Shown here one piece after another: positions 10,296 to 20,714 of a stretch of 36,263 bases of DNA; position 1 is the stretch's first letter, and every line of letters starts with the position of its first letter. The DNA comes from an uncultured Verrucomicrobiota bacterium (GTDB lineage Bacteria; Verrucomicrobiota; Verrucomicrobiia; Limisphaerales; UBA9464). Where the stretch lies: the NCBI GenBank assembly GCA_903916195.1, contig CAIWVP010000177.1:1-36263 (forward strand), written 5' to 3'. The notes under the pieces were generated by a model that searched no databases, was not told the DNA's origin, and saw only the letters and a program-made list of their open reading frames with translations. A program made the translations under genes and the position numbers.

Positions 10296-11252
10296 ATGCT
10301 TTACCATCGGTGGTTCATCGCCCTGCTGGCCTTGTTCGGCTTCGCGTCCGGGGTGGCGTCGGGTGCCGAGGTGATCCGACTCCGGGTCCTCACCTCGATC
10401 CCGCCGCTGTATTGCTGGACGGCCAACGTCGCCGGCCCGTTGGCCACGGTGGAGAACCTCCTGCCGGCGGACGTCAGCCCGCACGATTACCAGTTCCGAC
10501 CGCGCGACCTGAAACGCATCGGGGCGGCCGACGTGATCGTCCTGAACGGCCTCGGACTCGAGGATTGGTTCGCCCGCGCGATCCGCGCCGATTCCAAGGA
10601 TGCGAAGAAGAAGGTCGTCCGCATCGCCGACGGCCTGCCCGAAGCTGTCCTGGTCCGTCACCTCCCTACGATCGAGGTCGGTGCCGGGAAAGGCACAACG
10701 TCTGCCCACGATCACACCCACGACCATGACGACGCGGGCGGGCAAGCGAACCCGCACCTGTGGCTCGATCCGCAGATCGCCCGGCACGGTGTGAGCAACA
10801 TCCTGCACGCGCTGCAGACCGCGGATCCCGCCAACGCTGCCGGCTACGCGATGAACGCGACGGCCTATCTCGCGAAGCTCGACGTGCTCGACGCGGAGAT
10901 CCGCGCGGAGACCACCACGATCCGCGGACGCCCGGTGGTCACTTTCCACGACGCGTTCCCCTACTTCTGCCGCCGCTACGGCTTGGACCTGGTCGGCATC
11001 ATCGAAGAAGTCCCTGGCACCGATCCTTCGCCGCGATATCTCGCCGCTCTCCTCAAGGTCGTCCGGGCCAAGGGCGTTAAAGTCCTCTTCACCGAACCCA
11101 GCTCCAATCCGCGTCTCGCGAAACGCCTCGCCGACGACCTCGGCATCGCGGTCGCGGAACTCGATGTGCTCGAGACCGGGGCGTTGACGCCGACCAGCTA
11201 CGAGGACGGCATGCGACGGAACCTCGCCGTGCTGCGGCAGGCCTTGAGGTGA
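10296..11252 (+). CDS. znuA: Zinc ABC transporter substrate-binding protein
   Basis: A 318-residue periplasmic cluster A-I metal-binding protein that would capture Zn(II) and deliver it to ZnuB. The N-terminus (LLALFGFASGVASG) is a signal peptide with cleavage near residue 23. Metal-ligand positions of the family are visible: H63 in VSPHDYQF, a His in ANPHLWLDP, H in VTFHDAFPYF, and an acidic residue near the C-terminus. Just before NPHLW lies a His/Asp-rich loop (HDHTHDHDD, about residues 137-145), a trait of zinc rather than manganese binders. An AGG lies 8 nt before ATG 10296. First gene of znuA-znuC-znuB-zur, behind the inverted repeat at 10247-10271. Confidence 0.92.
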   Translation: MLYHRWFIALLALFGFASGVASGAEVIRLRVLTSIPPLYCWTANVAGPLATVENLLPADVSPHDYQFRPRDLKRIGAADVIVLNGLGLEDWFARAIRADSKDAKKKVVRIADGLPEAVLVRHLPTIEVGAGKGTTSAHDHTHDHDDAGGQANPHLWLDPQIARHGVSNILHALQTADPANAAGYAMNATAYLAKLDVLDAEIRAETTTIRGRPVVTFHDAFPYFCRRYGLDLVGIIEEVPGTDPSPRYLAALLKVVRAKGVKVLFTEPSSNPRLAKRLADDLGIAVAELDVLETGALTPTSYEDGMRRNLAVLRQALR

Positions 11253-11254
11253 CC

Positions 11255-12043
11255 ATGGCCGAGATCCGCTTCCATCCTGGCGGGTTGGCCATCGAATCGC
11301 GCGGCGTCCGCGTCACCCTCGGGGACACGCAGGTGCTACGGGGCGTCGACCTCCATGTGCCGCGCGGGAAGATCGTCGCGCTCATCGGCCCGAACGGATC
11401 CGGCAAGACCACCCTGCTCCGCTGCCTGCTCGGTCTGCAAAAGCCCGATGCCGGGGAGATCCGCCTTTTCGGCGAGCACATCGGGCCGAAGGTCCTGAAG
11501 CGGGTCGGCTACGTGCCTCAACGGCTCCCGCTCGACCGCAGCTTCATATTGAGCGTCCGCGAATTCCTGGCTCTGCGCCTGCCGGGCACCGCCGGATGGT
11601 TCTGGCAAAGCCATCGCCGCACCGACGCGCTTCTCCGCGACGCGCTCGAAGGATTGGACCTCGAGGGGATCCTCGGCCGGCCGCTCTCCGGCCTCAGCGG
11701 CGGACAGCTCCAGCGGGTCCTCATCGCCTCCAGCCTGCTCACGAAACCCGAGCTCTTGCTGCTCGACGAGCCGACCGCCGGCGTGGACCGCCCCGGCGAG
11801 CAAAGCTTCTACGAGCTCATCACCGAGGTGCACCGGCGCCACAAGCTCACCGTCGTGCTCGTCTCACACGACCTGTCGATGGTCTACCGGCACGCCTCCC
11901 GCGTGTACGCGCTCAACGGGGTCATCTGCTGCGAAGGCACGCCGGAAGAGGTGATGAGCGCCGATTCGCTCAAGCAGGCCTACGGCATCCACGTGACGCC
12001 CTACCACCACGACCACGGCCCTGGGCACCACCATGTTCACTGA
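11255..12043 (+). CDS. znuC: Zinc ABC transporter ATP-binding protein
   Basis: A 262-residue ABC ATPase that powers zinc import. It shows Walker A GPNGSGKTT, Q-loop GYVPQR, signature LSGGQLQRV, Walker B LLLLDEPTAGVD and the switch His in VSHDLSMVYRH. The last residues (HHDHGPGHHHVH) are His-rich, as often in zinc-family ATPases, and may sense or buffer metal. ATG 11255 is preceded by GAGG at a good distance. A GTG at 11249 overlapping the znuA stop (GTGA) is the alternative and would add two residues. Its 3' end overlaps znuB by 11 bp. Confidence 0.93.
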   Translation: MAEIRFHPGGLAIESRGVRVTLGDTQVLRGVDLHVPRGKIVALIGPNGSGKTTLLRCLLGLQKPDAGEIRLFGEHIGPKVLKRVGYVPQRLPLDRSFILSVREFLALRLPGTAGWFWQSHRRTDALLRDALEGLDLEGILGRPLSGLSGGQLQRVLIASSLLTKPELLLLDEPTAGVDRPGEQSFYELITEVHRRHKLTVVLVSHDLSMVYRHASRVYALNGVICCEGTPEEVMSADSLKQAYGIHVTPYHHDHGPGHHHVH

Positions 12044-12860
12044 AGCCTACATGCAGCGCGCCTTGGTCACGGCCCTGCTGCTCGGGCCGCTGTGCGGGCT
12101 CATCGGCGTGTTCGTCACCGCGCGCCGCATGGCCTTCTTCAGCGACACCATCTCCCATGCGGCGCTCGCCGGCATCGCGGTCGGGTTCTGGCTCGGGTTC
12201 GCCGATCCGACGCTGCCGATGGTCGCGGTGGGCCTCGGCGTCGCCGCGCTGATGCTCTGGCTCAAGGAGAAGACCGACCTGCTCACCGACACGATCATGG
12301 CGTTGCTGCTCAGCGGATCGGTCGCGTTCGGCATCGTGGTGATCAGCCTTCTCAAGGGCTTCCGCGGCGAGCTGCACCGGTATCTGTTCGGGGACATCCT
12401 CAGCGTCGGTCCGCAGGAGGTCTGGCTCGCGTTCGCCGTGTCGGCGGTCGTCGCCGTGGCGGTGGCCGTGCGGCTGAACGCGCTCACGCTGCTCACCGCC
12501 AGCGAGGACCTCGCCCACGTCTCAGGCATCCCGGTGCGACGGCTGAACTACGCCTTCGTGCTCGTCCTCACCGTCGTCGTGGCCCTGAGCATCCGGCTTC
12601 TCGGGATCATCCTCGTCACCTCGCTGCTGGTCATCCCGCCGGCAGCGGCGCGCAACATCGCCCGCAACCTCCGCCAGCAGATCGTGCTCGCGGTCCTCGC
12701 CGGTGCGCTCGGCGGCGGCGGCGGGGTCGCCCTGAGCTACCGCTTCGACCTGCCCTGCGGCCCGTCGATCGTGCTGACCAGCGTCGCCCTGTTCCTCGCG
12801 ACGCTCGCCGCCAGCCGACTTCGCCAGGCCTCCGGCCGGGCGCTCCGCTCCGCGCCATGA
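12033..12860 (+). CDS. znuB: Zinc ABC transporter permease
   Basis: A 275-residue ABC-3 family permease with about seven to eight hydrophobic segments. It carries the family's early RRMAFFSDTISHAALAG motif, which couples to the ATPase, and the late LLGIILVTSLLVIPPAAAR segment typical of ZnuB/MntB/TroC. It overlaps znuC by 11 bp at its start and zur by 4 bp (ATGA) at its end, so the three are translationally coupled. Specificity for zinc is inferred from ZnuA's His loop and the downstream Fur-family gene. Confidence 0.92.
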   Translation: MFTEAYMQRALVTALLLGPLCGLIGVFVTARRMAFFSDTISHAALAGIAVGFWLGFADPTLPMVAVGLGVAALMLWLKEKTDLLTDTIMALLLSGSVAFGIVVISLLKGFRGELHRYLFGDILSVGPQEVWLAFAVSAVVAVAVAVRLNALTLLTASEDLAHVSGIPVRRLNYAFVLVLTVVVALSIRLLGIILVTSLLVIPPAAARNIARNLRQQIVLAVLAGALGGGGGVALSYRFDLPCGPSIVLTSVALFLATLAASRLRQASGRALRSAP

Positions 12861-13345
12861 GCTCTCCCTGCTCCCGCCATCCGCATCCGCACCGGCTCAT
12901 CCAGCAGCCGCTGACGGAGCTGACCGAGAAGCTGCGCAGCAAGTCGCGGAAGATCACCGCGCCGCGCCAGGCCATCCTCGAGGTGCTCCGCCGGCACCAG
13001 CATCCCATCACCAACAAGGAGATCCATGCCGCGCTCGGCACGGCTGATTGCGATCTCGCGACCGTCTACCGGAACCTGCACACGCTCGAGGACATGGGCA
13101 TGGTGCGGCGCTTCGATTTCGGCGACGGCGTCGCGCGATTCGAGCTGCTCGAGGAAGGCGACGACGGCCACCACCACCACCTCGTCTGCACCGACTGTTC
13201 CGCGGTCGTGGAGGTGGAGGGCTGTTTCCCGACCGAACTGGAGCAGGCCCTCGCCCGACGGCACGGCTTCACCCGCGTCACCCACAAGCTCGAGTTCTTC
13301 GGCCTCTGCCCGAAGTGCGCTCCGGCCGCGCCGGCATCTGCCTGA
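12857..13345 (+). CDS. zur: Fur-family metal-dependent repressor, probably Zur
   Basis: A 162-residue Fur-family regulator. The winged helix covers about residues 20-95, with TAPRQAILEVL and the recognition region DLATVYRNLHTLEDMGMV. The dimerisation domain has the metal-site histidines GHHHHLVC (105-108) and two structural-zinc pairs, C111-x2-C114 and C151-x2-C154. ATG 12857 overlaps the znuB stop. Being last in a znuACB operon behind a perfect palindrome, it most likely represses its own operon when zinc is sufficient. Fur or another metal specificity cannot be excluded from sequence alone. Confidence 0.88.
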   Translation: MSSPCSRHPHPHRLIQQPLTELTEKLRSKSRKITAPRQAILEVLRRHQHPITNKEIHAALGTADCDLATVYRNLHTLEDMGMVRRFDFGDGVARFELLEEGDDGHHHHLVCTDCSAVVEVEGCFPTELEQALARRHGFTRVTHKLEFFGLCPKCAPAAPASA

Positions 13346-13355
13346 ACCCACCGCC

Positions 13356-13718
13356 ATGCGACTCGACCAATGGCTCTGGGCGGTGCGCGCCCACAAGACA
13401 CGGACGCTCGCGGTCGAGGCCATCAAGTCCGGCCAAGTGGAGATCGGCGGCGTGCCGACGAAACCCGCGCGTGAAGTCCATCCCGGTGAGATCGTCACCG
13501 TGCGGTCCGGCCCGCTGCTGAGGACGCTGAAGGTGATCGGGGCTCCGGCCGCCCGCGTCGGCGCGCCACTGGTGCCCCGGTACGCCGAGGACCTGACGCC
13601 GCCTGAGGAGCACGCCAAGGCTCGCGAACAAGCGGTCCTCTCGCGATCGCTCCGCCCGAAAGGCACCGGTCGTCCCACCAAACGCGACCGCCGGGCGTTC
13701 GACCAGTGGCATCTCTGA
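13356..13718 (+). CDS. S4-domain RNA-binding protein, Hsp15 (HslR)-like
   Basis: A 120-residue protein beginning MRLDQWLWAVRAHKTRTLA, the standard opening of Hsp15-type S4 domains (about residues 1-60). It includes VEIGGVPTKPAREVHPGE and has a basic C-terminal tail (RPKGTGRPTKRDRRAFDQW). In the known family it binds free 50S subunits carrying nascent chains and helps recycle stalled ribosomes. It begins 10 bp after zur and could be read through from the zinc operon. Family assignment is strong; the ribosome-rescue role is by family only. Confidence 0.9.
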   Translation: MRLDQWLWAVRAHKTRTLAVEAIKSGQVEIGGVPTKPAREVHPGEIVTVRSGPLLRTLKVIGAPAARVGAPLVPRYAEDLTPPEEHAKAREQAVLSRSLRPKGTGRPTKRDRRAFDQWHL

Positions 13719-13746
13719 CGGCTCCGCGGCCGACCCCGATGATCAG

Positions 13747-13775
13747 CTCGTCACGTCCCTCGGTCGTGACCTGAG
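13747..13775. terminator. Possible hairpin terminator between convergent genes
   Basis: GTCACG (13750-13755) and CGTGAC (13765-13770) form a 6-bp stem around a 9-nt loop. CTC (13747-13749) and GAG (13773-13775) can extend the stem past a 2-nt bulge. It lies between the converging ends of the S4 gene and the carB-like gene. There is no T-run on either side, so intrinsic termination is doubtful. The rest of the 158-bp gap shows nothing. Confidence 0.3.
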
Positions 13776-13876
13776 GTGAGGGCCGGACGGTGTCGGTGTA
13801 GGTGCGGCCTGCGATGGAACCCCGATCGCGATGGGCTCGATGGCGGACCCGTCGGACCGGTCGCTCTACGGGTTCT

Positions 13877-15379
<1,503 letters not shown>

Positions 15380-15515
15380 CGGATGGACCTTCGTTGAACG
15401 AGGGCGATGGAACAGGGCGGCAGAGGGGAAGGCGAAGGAAAAATCCGTCACATCGCGCAGCACCACGTCGGACAAGCCGGGCGCGGAGTCCGAAACGGCG
15501 AAAAGATGGCGCTCT

Positions 15516-15535
15516 CCGGCCGGCGGATCGGCCGG
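15516..15535. repeat. GC-only inverted repeat in the carB1/exosortase divergent gap
   Basis: CCGGCCG (15516-15522) and CGGCCGG (15529-15535) form a 7-bp inverted repeat around GCGGAT. It is in the middle of the 250-bp gap between the divergent carB1 and exosortase genes. The gap must hold both promoters, but I see no convincing -35/-10 pair. Function unknown; it could simply reflect high GC. Confidence 0.3.
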
Positions 15536-15629
15536 CCGGCGATCTTGACCCACGTGTCCGCCGCGTCCGATCGAGCCCGGTCCCGCCGGGCGCATTGACC
15601 CGAAGTCCGGCGCTTGCACATTGTCCGAG

Positions 15630-17264
15630 ATGTCCGCGGCCCCGCTTGCCCCCCCCCCTGCGCCTCCGGCCGCATCGGTGCCGGCGGTGCGCTGGGATCG
15701 GCCGTTCTTGGCGCTGCTCGCGGCGCTCTGGACGTGGGCGATCGGCATCGATGCTCCCTTCTGGCAGACCAATCCGGACTACTCGTACGGCTTCATCGTG
15801 CCGGTCCTGACGGTTTTCTACCTCTGGAAGCGGCTCGGCCAAGCAGACCCGCCGGCATGGCAGGTCGCCACAGGCGGAGCGGTTGGCCGACGTCGGTTGA
15901 ACCCCTGGCTGTTGGCGATCCCGGCGCTCGGGCTGTTCCCGCTGGAGGTCTACCGCATCGAATATTTCCAGTCCGGCATCGTGCTCTGGGTGATCAACCT
16001 CGCAACGGTCGGCTTCACCTTGGCCGGGGCGTGGTGGTTGGGTGGACGACGGTTCGTCGCGACGGTGGCGTTCCCGGTCCTGTTCTTCCTCACCGCGGTC
16101 CCGTGGCCCGCGAAGATCGCCACGCCGGTGCAGCAGGCCTTGATGACGAACGTCGCACAGGTCGTGTCGGAGATGCTCCTGTGGCTCGGTGTGCCGGTGC
16201 AGCTCGACGGCGCGGTGCTGCACCTCACCAAAGGCCCGGTCGGGATCGTCGAAGCGTGCAGCGGCATCCGGTCGCTCCAGTCGGGCCTCATGGTGAGCCT
16301 GGCGGTCGGCGAGCTTCTGTGGCTGACGCGGCGGCGGCGGATCGGGTTGGTCGCCTTCGCGGTGTTGCTGGCCCTGACCAGCAACCTCGTCCGGACCTTC
16401 ACGCTCTGCTGGATCATGGAGAAGAGCGGCGGCGACGCGATGCACAAGGCCCACGACGTGGTGGGCAACATCGCGATGTATTCGCTCTACGCGCTCATCT
16501 ACGGGGTCGGGAAACTGCTCGAGCCGCGCGGCGGCGCCCCTTGGCCGGAAGGCGCGGGAGGGCCGTGGAAGGCGCGTCTCGCCGGGCTGCGCTGGACCAC
16601 GGTGCCGGAACTGCGGCCGCTCCTCGCCGCCAGCGCGCTGATGTTCGCCGTCGTGCACGGTTGGTACCACCTGCTCACCCTCCAGGTGAGACCGCAGACG
16701 ACCCCCTACTTCATCGCGAAGATCGACAAGGCCTCGGGCACCGAGAAGCAACCGTTCGACGAGCAGGTCTGGGGACGTCTCGGCGCCACCGAAGGCGAAC
16801 AGGTCCGGCACCGGACGCCGATGGCACCGGCGGGTTTCGTGGACGCCTACCACCTCTTCTGGCGGCCATCGCCGATGAGCAAGACGGCGCTGCACCACCG
16901 ACCGGACATCTGCATGCCCGGTTCCGGTTGGAAGCAGGTCGGTGAGGTCGAGACCGTCGAGGCATCGCTCGATGGACGCCCTTTGCGATGGCTGCTCTTC
17001 CGCTTCGAGAAAAGCGATCTGAAGGCGCTCCAACTCTGGGGCGTCTGGCGAAACGGCGAGCCGGTGGAGATGGATTATTCCGCCCGGATCTCCGTCCTGC
17101 CGGAGAGGTACCACCCCTTCCCCAGCGCCCGCCATCTGATGGGCGTCGAGCTGGTATCGGTCTTCCTGCCCTACCGCGGCGACGCGGCCCCGAAGACATC
17201 GACCCTCACCGCGATGCTCCCGCGGCTCTTCACCTATCGCCCGCCCGAGACGCCGGCGAAGTGA
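15630..17264 (+). CDS. Exosortase fused to an EpsI-like (DUF3485) domain
   Basis: A 544-residue polytopic membrane protein. Residues about 25-300 are an exosortase/archaeosortase domain with an entry motif [11 protein letters not shown] and the catalytic triad C210 ([12 protein letters not shown]), R255 (SNLVRTF) and H275 (HDVVGN). Such enzymes are thought to process PEP-CTERM-like sorting tags on exported proteins. After a further hydrophobic segment near 330-350, residues about 360-540 resemble EpsI, with [12 protein letters not shown] around C428. A Pro/Ala-rich cytoplasmic tail opens the protein. ATG 15630 is taken; TTG 15621 is possible. It is followed after 9 bp by a TPR membrane protein, probably co-transcribed. 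No sorting-tag substrate is recognised in the window. Confidence 0.9.
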   Translation: MSAAPLAPPPAPPAASVPAVRWDRPFLALLAALWTWAIGIDAPFWQTNPDYSYGFIVPVLTVFYLWKRLGQADPPAWQVATGGAVGRRRLNPWLLAIPALGLFPLEVYRIEYFQSGIVLWVINLATVGFTLAGAWWLGGRRFVATVAFPVLFFLTAVPWPAKIATPVQQALMTNVAQVVSEMLLWLGVPVQLDGAVLHLTKGPVGIVEACSGIRSLQSGLMVSLAVGELLWLTRRRRIGLVAFAVLLALTSNLVRTFTLCWIMEKSGGDAMHKAHDVVGNIAMYSLYALIYGVGKLLEPRGGAPWPEGAGGPWKARLAGLRWTTVPELRPLLAASALMFAVVHGWYHLLTLQVRPQTTPYFIAKIDKASGTEKQPFDEQVWGRLGATEGEQVRHRTPMAPAGFVDAYHLFWRPSPMSKTALHHRPDICMPGSGWKQVGEVETVEASLDGRPLRWLLFRFEKSDLKALQLWGVWRNGEPVEMDYSARISVLPERYHPFPSARHLMGVELVSVFLPYRGDAAPKTSTLTAMLPRLFTYRPPETPAK

Positions 17265-17273
17265 CCCCCAGCC

Positions 17274-19022
17274 ATGTCGAAGACACCGGACACGGACCCT
17301 CCGAGACCAGGCGTCGTGCGGGTCGGTGGTTGGCGGAGGAATCCGCACAGGGGGCGGAACGCCCTGGTGACTTGGAGCGGTGCGCTGCTGCTGCTCGCGA
17401 TCGCTGCGATCGTCGCGTCCAAGGCGGTCTATCCGGCGATCAAGGTCGGACGCGGACGCGACCACGCGCTGGACGTCGAGCGGCTCCTTCGCCGGGGCGA
17501 ACCCAAGAAAGCATCTGACCAACTCAAGTTGGCGCTCTATTTCGCACCGGAGGACCCCGGGGTGCTCCGCACAGCCGCCCGTTACTGCTCCCTCCTGCGC
17601 CTGCCCCAAGGCCTGACCTACAACGAGATGCTGTTCGGCACCGGTCAAGCGACCGATGCCGACCGCCGCGGCTATGTCGAGTTGGCGGTGGTCCTGGGGC
17701 GCGTCGACCTGGCCGCCCGGCAACTGCGCGCGCTGCTGCAAGAGAACCCTGAGGACATCGGATTGCTCCACCTCCTGGTCCGCCAACAGCGCGCCGCCCG
17801 CGATCTGGCTTCCGCGACCAGGACCGCGCGTTTCGCCCTGTCGCTCCGGCCCGAGGAGGAGCGCAGCCAACTCGTGCTCGGACGGTTGCTCATGGACAGG
17901 CGCGACTCCCCTGCGCTCCGCTCGGAAGGACGCCGCCTGCTCTGGGGCCTCGCGGTCGGGGACGGCGCAGGCCACGACGATGCCACCGATCTCCTCAGCG
18001 GCGATCCGGACCTGTCCCGCAGCGAGCGGGACCTTCTCGCCAGGGCCGTGGCCGCCCGTCCCGGCAAGCGGCTGCGCGACCAACTGCTCCTCGCCGAGCT
18101 GCGCTTGCCGAGCGAACCTGGCCGCAGCAACGCGGCGGTCGCCGAGACCCTCCGCTCGCTCTGGCCGCAGGCGGACACGGACACGCTGCCCGTCATCGGC
18201 GATTGGGCCAGCCGCCACGGCGGATCGGGTGTCCTGCTGGAGCTGATCCCCGTCGATGCTGCCCACACCAACCGGATGTTGGCGCCGATGCGCGCTCTGG
18301 CGCTGGCCGATGCGCGGCGATGGGACGAGCTCGGGAAGGTGCTCAGCGAGGCCGCCGGCCCGCTGAGCTCCTTTGTCTCGACCAGCCTCAAGGGCCGCCT
18401 TGCCCTTGCCCGTGACCGCCGCGCCGAGGCCGAAGGGCATCTCCTCGCGGCCATCGAGCTGCCCGGCCTGTCGGTCAGCCAGTGCCGCTTCATCGCGCGC
18501 GGATCGGAGCGCGCCGGCTTCACCCGCCTCGCCATCCGGGCCTGGCAACGGATCCAGACGGACCCCGAGGAATCGGTCGGTGCCTGCCTGCAGGTGCTGC
18601 GGCTCGCGCGCCCGTTGGACGACACGCCGCTGGTGTTCGACACCGTCAAACGTCTGAACGACTTCATCCCGGGCGACGATCTGGTGGCAGGCGAGCGCGC
18701 CTGGTTCGAGCTGTTGCTCAAGCAAGGGATCGAACACGGCAAGGACACCGCGGCGATGCTGGCGAAGAAGTACCCGGGAGAACCGCGCTGGCGTTATCTC
18801 GCGGCCTTGGCAGAGCTGCGCGGAGGACGGCCGGAGACGGCGCTTTCGATGGTCGAGGCAGACCTTGGCCGCTGGACCGAGCTGGAACCCCGGTGGCAGT
18901 TGGTCGGCGTTCTCGCCCTCGCGGAAAATCAGCGACGCGAGGCCGCGCGCGGTCTGGCCCGGCGCATCGACCCGAAGAAACTCCGTTCCGCCGAGCTCCA
19001 GTTGCTCACGCCTTGGCTGTGA
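17274..19022 (+). CDS. Membrane-anchored TPR-type repeat protein
   Basis: A 582-residue protein with a basic, Pro-rich N-terminus, one membrane segment at about residues 30-52 (ALVTWSGALLLLAIAAIVAS) and then a long helical repeat region. The repeats have degenerate TPR character: Leu/Ala/Arg-rich pairs such as GEPKKASDQLKLALYFAPEDPGVL and ARDLASATRTARFALSLRPEEERSQLVLGRLL. No catalytic motif is visible. The orientation suggests a periplasmic scaffold. It follows the exosortase gene by 9 bp, so a role in exosortase-linked export or polysaccharide assembly is plausible but only inferred. It converges on the decaheme cytochrome gene with a 15-bp gap. Confidence 0.75.
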   Translation: MSKTPDTDPPRPGVVRVGGWRRNPHRGRNALVTWSGALLLLAIAAIVASKAVYPAIKVGRGRDHALDVERLLRRGEPKKASDQLKLALYFAPEDPGVLRTAARYCSLLRLPQGLTYNEMLFGTGQATDADRRGYVELAVVLGRVDLAARQLRALLQENPEDIGLLHLLVRQQRAARDLASATRTARFALSLRPEEERSQLVLGRLLMDRRDSPALRSEGRRLLWGLAVGDGAGHDDATDLLSGDPDLSRSERDLLARAVAARPGKRLRDQLLLAELRLPSEPGRSNAAVAETLRSLWPQADTDTLPVIGDWASRHGGSGVLLELIPVDAAHTNRMLAPMRALALADARRWDELGKVLSEAAGPLSSFVSTSLKGRLALARDRRAEAEGHLLAAIELPGLSVSQCRFIARGSERAGFTRLAIRAWQRIQTDPEESVGACLQVLRLARPLDDTPLVFDTVKRLNDFIPGDDLVAGERAWFELLLKQGIEHGKDTAAMLAKKYPGEPRWRYLAALAELRGGRPETALSMVEADLGRWTELEPRWQLVGVLALAENQRREAARGLARRIDPKKLRSAELQLLTPWL

Positions 19023-19037
19023 AAAGGTCGCGGCGGA

Positions 19038-20714
19038 TCACCGCGAGCGGAGCAGATGGTAGGTGTGGCAAGAGGTGCATTCCGAGCGGGCGCTGCCGCC
19101 CGGCTTGTGGCACCCGGCGCACGAGGCCTGCGACGGCAGATTGATGTCGGAAGTCGTGCGGCTCTCGTGGACCGCGTGGCATCCGACGCAACTCATCTGG
19201 CCGTGCTTCGCATGGGTGAAGCGTCCGCCCAGGAGCCAACGATCCGGGATCACCGGGCGCGTCACCTTCGCGAGCGAGGCGGTATCGGGAAGGACCTCGT
19301 GGCAGTAGGCGCAACCGGCGTAGTGGGCCCGCCGTTCGGCGCTGATCCCGAGCTGGGCCTGCCGCGGATCGCCGGTGAAGAACACCAGCTTCTCCAGCGA
19401 TTCACCGCCGCCGAAGGTCTGCCGCATCCGGGCGACGTTCTGCTGCGCGAACGCATCGACTTCGTCCCGGCGAGGCGGACTTCCTGCCGCGACCAACTCC
19501 TTCGTCTTGATCTCGGCGTAGAGCAATGGTAGGCCGCGCAGCTTCGCCCGGACGGCGGCGACCTCACCATGCGGGAGCTTAAGCTCCGGATGCACGGGGT
19601 CGAACTGCAGGTCGTGGCAGGCTGCGCAATGCTGGTCGTAGCGGATCCGCGCCATGTACGAGCCCGTGGCGTCCGGCACGTGGCAATCGACGCACCCGAG
19701 CGGATTCCCGCCCAAGCGGACGGTCCCGCTGAGATGCAGGGCGTGGTTGAACTTCAAGGTGTCCGGGTCCTTCAGGCCGCCCGCGCGAACGCCGAAATCC
19801 GGATGCCCCTGCCCGAACGAAGCGATCAAGTTCGTGCGACCGCCCGGCGGGCGCGGGGTCCGGAAGGCGATCAAGCCCGCTTGGACCGGCGGGTCGAACC
19901 GCTCTGACCCGATGCCCCGCCCTTTGGCGGACGACTGCTGCATCACGTCCGCGTGGTCATGGCAATGTGCGCACTGCACATCTTCCGGCGCGACCATCGC
20001 GAGCCCTTGGTGCTCGACGTGGCAGACCGAGCACGAATGACCTTGGACCACGTTGGGCTGATGGAACTCATGCTGGTCGTGGCAGACGGCGCACGATTGT
20101 CGGTCGATGGCGCTCATCGGGACCACCCCGTCCGGGACCTTCGCGAACTGGTCCTTCCCGAAAGGCGCCGGATGCGAGCGCAACGCCATCTGGGGCCAAG
20201 AAGCGATGTCCGAAGCGGCCGCACCATGGCAGGCGGCACAACTGTTCGGCGCATCGAGCCTTTCTTTGGCAACGCGGGCGAAGGAATCGCCCTGGTGAGG
20301 TCTCGACACGGGCCGAGGCGAGAGGATCCGCCAACGCCATCCGCTTCCGAGCCCGATGAGCAGGCACGCGACGGTCACAACGACCACCACAAGGGTGGTC
20401 CGGCCGCGGAGATTCCGGAGCGTCCGCTGCGGTGCGCAGACCAAGGCCGGGCATCCGCACGAACCATCCGGCCGGGGGCCATCGGCGCACGGCCCGCCGT
20501 GTTCCTTGGCCCGGGTGCAGCGCCATGAGCCCTTGTCTTCGCCCGGAAGTTTGTCCAGGACCGGACGGCAATCGGCGGTCGCCCGGCAAACACCTCCCGT
20601 GGTCGGGCCCATGCGGCACGGTTTCCCGTCGCAAGCATGACCGCAGACCCACGCATCGGACGGTCGTTCGTAGCGCGCAGGATCAGATCCAGGCGATGGC
20701 AGATTGTCGGTCAT
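19038..20714 (-). CDS. Membrane-anchored decaheme c-type cytochrome with Cys-rich N-terminal segment
   Basis: This 558-residue protein has ten CxxCH haem c motifs: CAACH, CAVCH, CSVCH, CAHCH, CVDCH, CAACH, CAYCH, CVGCH, CAGCH and CTSCH. All follow a single membrane segment at about residues 106-124, so the haem domain is presumably periplasmic. Before the membrane segment is a roughly 95-residue part with ten cysteines (C24, C28, C33, C43, C49, C66, C76, C86, C88, C93) and no CxxCH, presumably cytoplasmic, which could bind metal. ATG 20714 overlaps the stop of the cytochrome b gene by 1 bp (TGATG). It is the last gene of the operon and would be the terminal electron carrier. The longer open frame to 20990 lies inside the upstream gene. 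Confidence 0.88.
   Translation of the reverse strand: MTDNLPSPGSDPARYERPSDAWVCGHACDGKPCRMGPTTGGVCRATADCRPVLDKLPGEDKGSWRCTRAKEHGGPCADGPRPDGSCGCPALVCAPQRTLRNLRGRTTLVVVVVTVACLLIGLGSGWRWRILSPRPVSRPHQGDSFARVAKERLDAPNSCAACHGAAASDIASWPQMALRSHPAPFGKDQFAKVPDGVVPMSAIDRQSCAVCHDQHEFHQPNVVQGHSCSVCHVEHQGLAMVAPEDVQCAHCHDHADVMQQSSAKGRGIGSERFDPPVQAGLIAFRTPRPPGGRTNLIASFGQGHPDFGVRAGGLKDPDTLKFNHALHLSGTVRLGGNPLGCVDCHVPDATGSYMARIRYDQHCAACHDLQFDPVHPELKLPHGEVAAVRAKLRGLPLLYAEIKTKELVAAGSPPRRDEVDAFAQQNVARMRQTFGGGESLEKLVFFTGDPRQAQLGISAERRAHYAGCAYCHEVLPDTASLAKVTRPVIPDRWLLGGRFTHAKHGQMSCVGCHAVHESRTTSDINLPSQASCAGCHKPGGSARSECTSCHTYHLLRSR

Noticed and set aside
13719-13876. Frameshifted continuation of carB
   Set aside because: None of the three minus-strand frames after the stop shows CarB-like sequence.
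15380-15772. N-terminal extension of the carB-like open frame
   Set aside because: The extra 131 residues overlap the exosortase start on the other strand and do not resemble CarB, which begins at ATG 15379.
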